DNA of 9,146 bases from JBGPIT01 sp041485125 (GTDB lineage: Bacteria; Desulfobacterota; Binatia; UTPRO1), in NCBI GenBank assembly GCA_041485125.1, contig JBGPIT010000200.1, positions 1 to 9,146 of the forward strand. The letters are read 5' to 3'. The notes under the pieces were generated by a model that saw only the letters and a list, made by a program, of their open reading frames with translations, was not told the origin of the DNA and did no database searches. Position numbers and translations under genes: made by a program. Of the stretch, positions 1-6,759 are shown in pieces. Position 1 is the stretch's first letter, and every line of letters starts with the position of its first letter.

Positions 1-1808
<1,808 letters not shown>

Positions 1809-1812
<4 letters not shown>

Positions 1813-1826
1813 CCGTAGCCACAGCC
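1809..1826. repeat. Short hexamer repeat across the secA stop codon
   Basis: Three hexamers lie in tandem, GTAGCC, GTAGCC and ACAGCC. The first contains the secA stop codon TAG (1810-1812). The repeat fills much of the 27-bp gap between the convergent secA and SDR genes. No GC stem followed by a T tract is seen here, so no intrinsic terminator is called. Confidence 0.5.
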
Positions 1827-1839
1827 ACTGGCCAAACCG

Positions 1840-2703
1840 TCACGTCCGCGGTTCGGACCCTCGCTGCAGAGCCTGCCGTACGAGTTGCTCGCTGACGTCC
1901 CACAGCCGCGCGGCCGCGGCGTCGTCCTGCGCGGCACGGCTGGGATGCTTCGGCCTGCACTTCGCATAGTACCCACCGCTCCGCCCCTCGACCTCGGGTG
2001 ACGACGCCAGGTGAATGCTCGTCTGCGCGCCGCGTACCTCGTCGATCGCGAACAGATTCGCGACCGGTTGCAGGAGGTTCCAGATCCCGCCCTTGCTCAA
2101 GAAGTCCGAGGCGACGAAGCCCGGGTGCAGGCAGTTCGCGGTGATCGGCCGACCGGCGACCCGCTTGGCGAGCTCGCGGGTGAAGAGCACGTTGGCGAGC
2201 TTCGAGCGCCCGTAGACGCCGAAGCTGAAGTAGCGGCGCTCGGCTTGGAGATCGTCGAAGTCGAGCTCCTGGTTGCGATGCGCGTCGCTGGCGACGTTGA
2301 CGATGCGCGCGTTCCCCGTCGCCGCGAGCACGGGCAGCAGCTCGTTGGCAAGGAGGAAGTAGGCGAGGTGGTTGGTCGCGAAGGTGCGCTCGTACCCGTC
2401 GATTGTCACCTCGCGCGCCATGTTGAGCGCGCCGGCGTTGTTGACGAGCACGTGCAGAGAGCCGAAGCGCCGTGTGTACTCGTCGGCGAGTCGTTTCACC
2501 TCGACCATCGACGAGAGATCGGCGAGCAGCGAATCGATCCGCGTGTTGCCGCTCGTCGTCTCGAGCTCGTCGACGACGGCCCGCGTCTTCTCCGGATTGC
2601 GGCCGGCGATCACGACGTGCGCGTCCAGACGCAGGAGGCCGAGCGCGGTTTCCTTGCCGATCCCCGCGGTTCCGCCGGTGATCAGCACCGTCTTGCCGTC
2701 CAT
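1840..2703 (-). CDS. Short-chain dehydrogenase/reductase, retinol-dehydrogenase-like
   Basis: This is a classical-type SDR, 287 residues from the chosen start, expected to be a soluble NAD(P)(H)-dependent oxidoreductase acting on an alcohol or carbonyl. The Rossmann motif TGGTAGIG is at residues 9-16, NNAG at 88-91, structural Asn111, and the catalytic Ser139, Tyr164 and Lys168 (YGRSK), followed by HPG at 193-195. AGRN at 33-36, with Arg35 after the second beta strand, favours NADP(H). The overall pattern resembles RDH11-14/WWOX-like SDRs; the substrate cannot be read from the sequence. I chose ATG at 2703 because the protein then begins directly with the first beta strand (MDGKTVLITG). The in-frame upstream alternative is a TTG at 2751 that adds an Arg-rich, unlikely leader. 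No strong Shine-Dalgarno sequence is visible. The gene is convergent with secA and divergent from argJ, so it is probably transcribed alone. Confidence 0.93.
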   Translation of the reverse strand: MDGKTVLITGGTAGIGKETALGLLRLDAHVVIAGRNPEKTRAVVDELETTSGNTRIDSLLADLSSMVEVKRLADEYTRRFGSLHVLVNNAGALNMAREVTIDGYERTFATNHLAYFLLANELLPVLAATGNARIVNVASDAHRNQELDFDDLQAERRYFSFGVYGRSKLANVLFTRELAKRVAGRPITANCLHPGFVASDFLSKGGIWNLLQPVANLFAIDEVRGAQTSIHLASSPEVEGRSGGYYAKCRPKHPSRAAQDDAAAARLWDVSEQLVRQALQRGSEPRT

Positions 2704-2722
2704 CGGTCCGGGCACGGCAGCC

Positions 2723-2751
2723 TCTGTACGGCGCGGACGGCGCGCGCGCAA
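2723..2751 (-). promoter_or_regulatory. Weak candidate promoter for the SDR gene
   Basis: Read on the minus strand, TTGCGC (2746-2751) is followed after 17 bp by TACAGA (2723-2728). Each box matches the sigma-70 consensus at only three of six bases, but the spacing is ideal. A start of transcription near 2716 would give a leader of about 13 bases before the ATG at 2703. It would also rule out the TTG at 2751 as a start codon. Confidence 0.2.
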
Positions 2752-2766
2752 TCAGCCGCGCCGCGA

Positions 2767-2797
2767 TTGGCGTGACGTGCCCGCCGCGTGCTACACC
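2767..2797 (+). promoter_or_regulatory. Candidate extended -10 promoter for argJ
   Basis: An extended -10 pattern, TG-C-TACACC, is at 2789-2797 and a TTGGCG box is at 2767-2772. The 19-bp spacer is longer than usual, which an extended -10 can tolerate. Transcription would start near 2804 and leave a leader of about 60 bases before the argJ ATG. The call rests on pattern alone. Confidence 0.3.
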
Positions 2798-2809
2798 GTC
2801 GGCTCTCGT

Positions 2810-2829
2810 ATGCGGGTGCGGGTGCGCAT
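2810..2829 (+). repeat. Hexamer repeat and small inverted repeat in the argJ leader
   Basis: Hexamers TGCGGG, TGCGGG and TGCGCA lie in tandem at 2811-2828. The same bases are bracketed by ATGCG (2810-2814) and CGCAT (2825-2829), which could pair around a 10-base loop. The element lies between the candidate argJ promoter and the start codon. The stem is only 5 bp, so a regulatory role is speculative. Confidence 0.35.
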
Positions 2830-2862
2830 GACCGGTCGAGGCACGCGCCCTCGGCAACCGCG

Positions 2863-4068
2863 ATGAAGCTTCCCGTCCGCGAGCGTCCGCTGCGGGTGCC
2901 CGGCTTCCGCTTCGCCGGCGTCGCGACCGGCATCAAGCCGAGCCGGCGTCCCGACCTCGCGCTCATCCACTCGGAGCGACCGGCGACGATCGCCGGTGTC
3001 TTCACGGTGAATCGCGTGAAGGCGGCGCCGGTCGTGATCGCGAGCCGTCACGTCCGAAACGGCCGCGCCCGCGCGATCCTCATCAACAGCGGCAACGCCA
3101 ACGCCTGCACCGGTGTGGCGGGGACGAGGGTCGCGGTCGCGTCGTGCCGCTACGCCGGCGCCGCGCTCGGCGTCTCGCGGTACGACGTCATCCCGTGCTC
3201 GACCGGGAAGATCGGCGTCCTGCTGCCCGAGCGGCCGCTGCTGCGCGGGATCGACGCGGCGGTCGCGGCGCTCGCGGAGGACGGTCTGTGGCGCGCCGCG
3301 CGCGCGATGATGACGACCGACGCGTTTCCGAAGGTGGCGGATCGCACGGTGCGGCTCGGCGGACGTGACGTGACGATCGGCGGGATCGCGAAGGGCGCCG
3401 GCATGATCGCGCCCGACCTCGCGACGTTGATCGTCTGCGTGGTGACCGACGCGGCCGTCGCCGCTCCGCAGCTCCGCCGGGCGCTCGCGGACGGCGTCGC
3501 GGAATCGTTCAACGCGATCACCGTCGACGGCGACACCAGCACCAACGACACGGTGCTCTTGATGGCGAACGGAGCGGCCGGGAACCGGCCGCTCGGCCGC
3601 GGCGACACGGCACGCTTCGCCGCGGCCGTCGCCGACGTGATGGCGCGGCTCGCGGAGATGGTCGTCACCGACGGCGAGGGCGCGACGCGCGTCGCGCGCA
3701 TCACCGTCGCCGGCGCACGCAGCGACGCCGACGCGCGCCGGATCGCGCGCGCGATCGCCGAGTCGCAGCTCGTGAAGACGGCCCTCTACGGCGCCGACCC
3801 GAACTGGGGCAGGATCGTCTGCGCCGCCGGGTACGCCGGTCCGGCGCTCCGTCCCGAGCGGATCAGCGTCACGATCGACGACGTGCCGGTGCTGCGCCGG
3901 GGCGAGCCGGCGAGCCCTGCCGTCGTCCGCCGTGCCGCCGCGCGCATGCTCCGTCCGGCGGTCGCGATCCGCGTCGACGTCGGCACCGGCCGGGCCGGCA
4001 CGGCGACGATCACGACCAGCGATCTCTCGGTCGCGTACGTCCGCTTCAACTCCGCGTACTCGACGTAG
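2863..4068 (+). CDS. argJ: Glutamate N-acetyltransferase (ornithine acetyltransferase) ArgJ
   Basis: ArgJ moves the acetyl group from N-acetylornithine to glutamate in the cyclic arginine pathway; some members also use acetyl-CoA, and the sequence does not tell which type this is. The protein has 401 residues, the normal family length. The proenzyme cleaves itself into alpha and beta chains before a threonine nucleophile, here predicted between Ala187 and Thr188 in the motif KGAGMIAPDLATL. Other family blocks are NSGNANACTG (75-84), the oxyanion-hole STG (113-115), TTDAFPK (151-157), DGDTSTNDT (222-230), GEGATR (271-276), GADPNWGR (310-317) and the C-terminal YVRFNSAYST (392-401). ATG at 2863 is chosen because family similarity begins there; the frame could extend to 2788 but that part is not ArgJ-like. 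No good Shine-Dalgarno is seen. The motif usually written STGVIG reads STGKIG here. The 3' end overlaps the convergent MFS gene. Confidence 0.97.
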   Translation: MKLPVRERPLRVPGFRFAGVATGIKPSRRPDLALIHSERPATIAGVFTVNRVKAAPVVIASRHVRNGRARAILINSGNANACTGVAGTRVAVASCRYAGAALGVSRYDVIPCSTGKIGVLLPERPLLRGIDAAVAALAEDGLWRAARAMMTTDAFPKVADRTVRLGGRDVTIGGIAKGAGMIAPDLATLIVCVVTDAAVAAPQLRRALADGVAESFNAITVDGDTSTNDTVLLMANGAAGNRPLGRGDTARFAAAVADVMARLAEMVVTDGEGATRVARITVAGARSDADARRIARAIAESQLVKTALYGADPNWGRIVCAAGYAGPALRPERISVTIDDVPVLRRGEPASPAVVRRAAARMLRPAVAIRVDVGTGRAGTATITTSDLSVAYVRFNSAYST

Positions 4069-5482
4069 CGACCGCGACCGGGCGCCGGCTGAACCGCCAT
4101 GCCGCGACCATGCCGAGCACGGTGAGCGGCAGGAACGCCGCGAACACCCAGAACGCCACCGACCGCACCACGTCGCTTGACGCGCCGTCGACCAGGCCGA
4201 GGGCGTTCGCCACGATGCCGCTCGCGGCGGCGCCAATCGCGTAGCCGACCATCTGCAAGGTCGGCAGCGCCGACGATGCACGCTCGCGCTCGCCGTCGGG
4301 CACGCTCGCGACGATGCGGCGCAAGAGCGACGCCCAGCACACGCCGAACCCCGCGCCCTGGAGACACGCCCACGGCAGCAGGGCCCACACCGGACCGCGG
4401 GGCATGGTCACGGCCAAGCCGGCGACACCCGCCGCGATCATGAGGGCGCCGCTCCGGATCAGCATCGGCTCCCGGCGGACGCCGGCGCGCCCGACCGCGA
4501 TCGCCGCGAGCGTCCACGCGACCGACTCCGTCGCCACGATGAATCCCGCGGTGAACGGCAGGACGTGGAAGAGCTTCGACATCAGCAGCGGACCGTAGAC
4601 GGTGAACGACACGGTCGCGGTCGCGAGCGAGAGCACCATCGCGTAGCCCGGCCCCCAAGCGACCGCTCCGCTGAACGGCCGCGGCGGGAAGAGGCGATCG
4701 GTCGCGCCGCTTTCCAAGCGCAGGACGAGAGCGAGCGCGGCGAGCCCGACGGCAACGAGCGCGGTCATCGCCCACCCGTTGCCTTGCACGCCGGCGAACG
4801 AGATCGCGAGCACCCCGGCGCTGAGGGCGAGGATCTGCCGTCCGGGTATCGCGCTCGCCGGCGCTGTCTCCGTCGAGGTCGCGGTGACGAGGACGGGCGT
4901 GAGCAGCATGAGCACGACGCCCTGTGCCGCGAAGGCCCAGAAGGCGCCGCGCCACCAGCCGATCGAGGCGAGCGCGCCGCCGATCAGCGGACCGACCAGC
5001 GCCGAAACGCCCCACACGCTCGACACGATCGCGAGGACGCGTGTCCAGAGCCGTTCCGCGAAGAGCTGGGTCACGCCGACGTACGAGAGCGCCAGCATCG
5101 CGCCGCCGCCGAGCCCCTGGACCAGACGGCCGAGGAGCATGACGGTCATGCTGGGCGCGAGCGCGCTTGCGACGCAGCCGGCGACGTACACCAGCGCCGC
5201 CGCCGACATCGCGCCCCGGAACCCGAGGCGCACCGCCGCGACGCCCGTCACCGCGCCCGCGACGATCGAGCCGAGCTCGTAGAGCGCGATCGTCCAGTAG
5301 ATGAACGACAGGCCGCCGATCTCCGCGACGGCGCTCGGCATCACGGTGGTCGCGACGAGCGCGTCCGCGGCGTGGAGCCAGACCCCGAGCGATACCAGCG
5401 CCACCAGCGGCCAGCGCAGCCGCGGCAGCGCCGGCTCGTCCCGCGCTCTGCGTGCTTCTCCAGTCTCGATCACCCAGCACAT
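4046..5482 (-). CDS. MFS transporter, DHA2-like (EmrB/QacA type)
   Basis: This 478-residue inner-membrane permease belongs to the major facilitator superfamily and is likely a proton-coupled exporter; its substrate is unknown. Hydrophobic segments, estimated by eye, lie near residues 25-46, 60-84, 92-112, 115-138, 148-171, 178-200, 215-232, 236-255, 278-300, 308-330, 342-360, 365-385, 408-428 and 440-462. That makes about 14 and fits the DHA2 family. TM1 carries Asp40 in ADALVATTVMPS, matching the DHA2 TM1 pattern (LDxTIVNVALP). TM5 holds the antiporter motif C, GPLIGG (164-169), followed by the characteristic GWWRGAFW. Motif A in the loop after TM2 is degenerate (GVAAVRLGFRG, 80-90) and lacks its usual Asp. 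The start ATG at 5482 gives a normal short N-terminus. The gene is head-to-head with the epimerase gene (97 bp apart), and its last 23 bp overlap argJ. Confidence 0.92.
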   Translation of the reverse strand: MCWVIETGEARRARDEPALPRLRWPLVALVSLGVWLHAADALVATTVMPSAVAEIGGLSFIYWTIALYELGSIVAGAVTGVAAVRLGFRGAMSAAALVYVAGCVASALAPSMTVMLLGRLVQGLGGGAMLALSYVGVTQLFAERLWTRVLAIVSSVWGVSALVGPLIGGALASIGWWRGAFWAFAAQGVVLMLLTPVLVTATSTETAPASAIPGRQILALSAGVLAISFAGVQGNGWAMTALVAVGLAALALVLRLESGATDRLFPPRPFSGAVAWGPGYAMVLSLATATVSFTVYGPLLMSKLFHVLPFTAGFIVATESVAWTLAAIAVGRAGVRREPMLIRSGALMIAAGVAGLAVTMPRGPVWALLPWACLQGAGFGVCWASLLRRIVASVPDGERERASSALPTLQMVGYAIGAAASGIVANALGLVDGASSDVVRSVAFWVFAAFLPLTVLGMVAAWRFSRRPVAVATSSTRS

Positions 5483-5508
5483 GGCCTACTTCACGGCGAA
5501 AAACCACT

Positions 5509-5534
5509 TGGCGCGCGCCGGCGAGAGCGCGCGC
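5509..5534. repeat. GC inverted repeat between divergent MFS and epimerase genes
   Basis: GGCGCGCGC (5509-5517) and its reverse complement GCGCGCGCC (5526-5534) are separated by 8 bases. The repeat lies in the 97-bp gap between the two divergent start codons. There it could be an operator for a regulator of either gene, or a hairpin in the MFS leader. The alternating GC arms are low in complexity, so chance is a real alternative in DNA of this composition. Confidence 0.4.
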
Positions 5535-5579
5535 CGCTCGTGAGCATCCGAAGGCGCGATACGCTATGCGTGAGCGTCG

Positions 5580-6587
5580 ATGGCAACCCTCGTCACCGGC
5601 GCGACCGGCTTCCTCGGCTACCACCTGGTGCGGGCGCTGCTCGCCTCGGGCACGACCGACATCCGCGTCCTGGTGCGCCACCGGAGCGACACGAGCCGCC
5701 TGAAGCCCCTCGACGTCGATCTCGTCGTCGGCGACATCCTCGATCCCGAGACGCTCGTCGAGCCGTTCCGCGACGTGCACATCGTCTACCACGTGGCCGC
5801 GGCGGTGCACCTCGGCGCGGTCACCTTGGCGAGCATGCGGGAGACCAACGTCGCCGGCGCGGTCAACGTCGTCCGCGCCGCGGCGGAGGCGGGGGCGCGG
5901 CGCATCGTCTACACGAGCACGATCGGCGCCGTCGGCGCCTCGCGTGCGCCGGTCGCGATCGACGAGCGCGCGGAGTGGAATCTCGGACCGCTCGGCAGTC
6001 CCTATCTCACCACCAAGCGTGAGGCCGAGCTCGAAGTGCAGGCGCTCACGCGCGCCGGCGCGCCGGTCGTGACGGTGAATCCCGCTCTGATCTTCGGGCC
6101 GGACGACTTCGGTCCGTCCGAAGGCGGCAGGTTCGTGCAGGCGCTCGCCCTGCTCCAGTACTTGCGCGCCTATGCCAGCGGCGGGTCGAACATCGTCGAC
6201 GTGCGCGACGTCGCGAGCGGCCTGATCCTCGCCGCGACCGCCGGCGAGATCGGCGAACGCTACATCCTCGGCGGCGAGAACGTCAGCTACGAGCGGATTC
6301 TCGCGACCATCGCCGCGCTGCGTGGCAACGGCGCACCGCTCTTCTGCGTCCCGAACCGTCTGATCGAGCTCGCCAGCCGTGCCGCGCCCCTGGTGCAGCT
6401 CGTGCTCGGCGCACAGCACCCGCTCGCGACCTTCGACCCGGTCTCGGCGCGCGTCGCCCGCTGGTATTTCTTCTACACCAGCGGCAAGGCCGAGCGCCGG
6501 CTCGGCTACTGGCACCGGCCGTTCGACGAGACGATCGCCGAGACGCTCGCGTTCTTCGCGGGCGCGGATGGCGCGCGGCGCGCGTAG
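5580..6587 (+). CDS. NAD-dependent epimerase/dehydratase (extended SDR), HpnA/dihydroflavonol-reductase-like
   Basis: This 335-residue extended SDR binds NAD(P) through TGATGFLG (residues 6-13, GxxGxxG) directly at the N-terminus, which supports the ATG at 5580. Thr112/Ser113 in VYTST and Tyr142/Lys146 (YLTTK) form the catalytic set. VNPALIFGP (166-174) and GERYILGGEN (225-234) are typical of hopanoid-associated sugar epimerases (HpnA) and of dihydroflavonol 4-reductase/3-beta-hydroxysteroid-like proteins. The C-terminal FFYTSGKAERRLGY (297-310) fits the same group. No squalene-hopene cyclase or other hpn gene is in the window, so I do not use the symbol hpnA. The substrate could be a nucleotide sugar, a sterol or isoprenoid alcohol, or another carbonyl. 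An ATACGCT-like AT-richer patch at 5560-5566 might be a -10 box, giving a very short leader. The gene is followed by 172 bp of structured non-coding DNA and is probably a single-gene unit. Confidence 0.92.
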   Translation: MATLVTGATGFLGYHLVRALLASGTTDIRVLVRHRSDTSRLKPLDVDLVVGDILDPETLVEPFRDVHIVYHVAAAVHLGAVTLASMRETNVAGAVNVVRAAAEAGARRIVYTSTIGAVGASRAPVAIDERAEWNLGPLGSPYLTTKREAELEVQALTRAGAPVVTVNPALIFGPDDFGPSEGGRFVQALALLQYLRAYASGGSNIVDVRDVASGLILAATAGEIGERYILGGENVSYERILATIAALRGNGAPLFCVPNRLIELASRAAPLVQLVLGAQHPLATFDPVSARVARWYFFYTSGKAERRLGYWHRPFDETIAETLAFFAGADGARRA

Positions 6588-6610
6588 GCGCACCACCACG
6601 CTGTGCGCTC

Positions 6611-6624
6611 TGATCGATCGATCA
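6611..6624. promoter_or_regulatory. Perfect 14-bp palindrome, candidate operator
   Basis: TGATCGATCGATCA is identical to its reverse complement. It sits 24 bases after the epimerase stop codon and about 30 bases upstream of a candidate -35 box for the beta-helix gene. A dimeric regulator could bind it, but no regulator gene is nearby, so the role is inferred only from symmetry and position. Confidence 0.4.
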
Positions 6625-6658
6625 TCGTTGGCGATCATCGCTGGCGACCATCGCTGGA
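6620..6658 (+). repeat. Three 13-bp tandem repeats upstream of the beta-helix gene
   Basis: The units are GATCATCGTTGGC (6620-6632), GATCATCGCTGGC (6633-6645) and GACCATCGCTGGA (6646-6658). Neighbours differ by one and two bases. The first unit shares five bases with the preceding palindrome, and the last runs into the candidate -35 box. Tandem sites of this kind upstream of a promoter may be repeated protein-binding sites. Confidence 0.7.
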
Positions 6659-6682
6659 CAGTGCCGCGCGCCGGGGCATACT
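6655..6682 (+). promoter_or_regulatory. Candidate sigma-70 promoter for the beta-helix gene
   Basis: TGGACA (6655-6660, five of six bases of the -35 consensus) is followed after 16 bp by CATACT (6677-6682, four of six of the -10). Transcription would start near 6690, leaving a leader of about 70 bases. This is the best promoter-like match I saw in the window. It abuts the tandem repeats, which would then occupy the region just upstream of -35. Confidence 0.45.
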
Positions 6683-6711
6683 CTCGGCCGCGTCCGCGTT
6701 GGTGCCGCGCT

Positions 6712-6733
6712 GACGTCCGGTTGGTCGGACGTC
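6712..6733 (+). promoter_or_regulatory. Inverted repeat / hairpin in the beta-helix gene leader
   Basis: GACGTCCG (6712-6719) and CGGACGTC (6726-6733) are perfect reverse complements around a 6-base GTTGGT loop. In RNA the stem could gain a G-U pair at both its outer and inner ends. It ends 26 bases before the start codon and lies downstream of the candidate promoter. It could act as an RNA hairpin in the leader or as a DNA operator; nothing in the sequence decides between them. Confidence 0.55.
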
Positions 6734-6759
6734 GCGCCCGCAACGGACGATCGACCGCC

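Noticed and set aside
1844..1858. GTCCG/CGGAC 5-bp inverted repeat as a terminator between secA and the SDR gene
   Set aside because: The stem is short, has no T tract, lies inside the SDR coding end, and such stems are expected by chance at this GC content.
2704..2751. N-terminal extension of the SDR to a TTG start at 2751
   Set aside because: It adds 16 Arg/Pro-rich residues before the first Rossmann strand and overlaps a candidate promoter.
2011..2775. A plus-strand open frame antisense to the SDR gene
   Set aside because: Its composition (Asp, Val, Arg, Glu in repeating pattern) mirrors the antisense of the SDR codons, and it shows no recognisable domain.
6620..6658. CRISPR array
   Set aside because: The 13-bp units abut with no spacers and no cas gene is present; they are simple tandem repeats.
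6379..6759. N-terminal extension of the beta-helix protein back into the epimerase gene
   Set aside because: The extension is Arg/Ser-rich shadow sequence. It would bury the signal peptide, which is exposed only with a start at 6760 or 6766.
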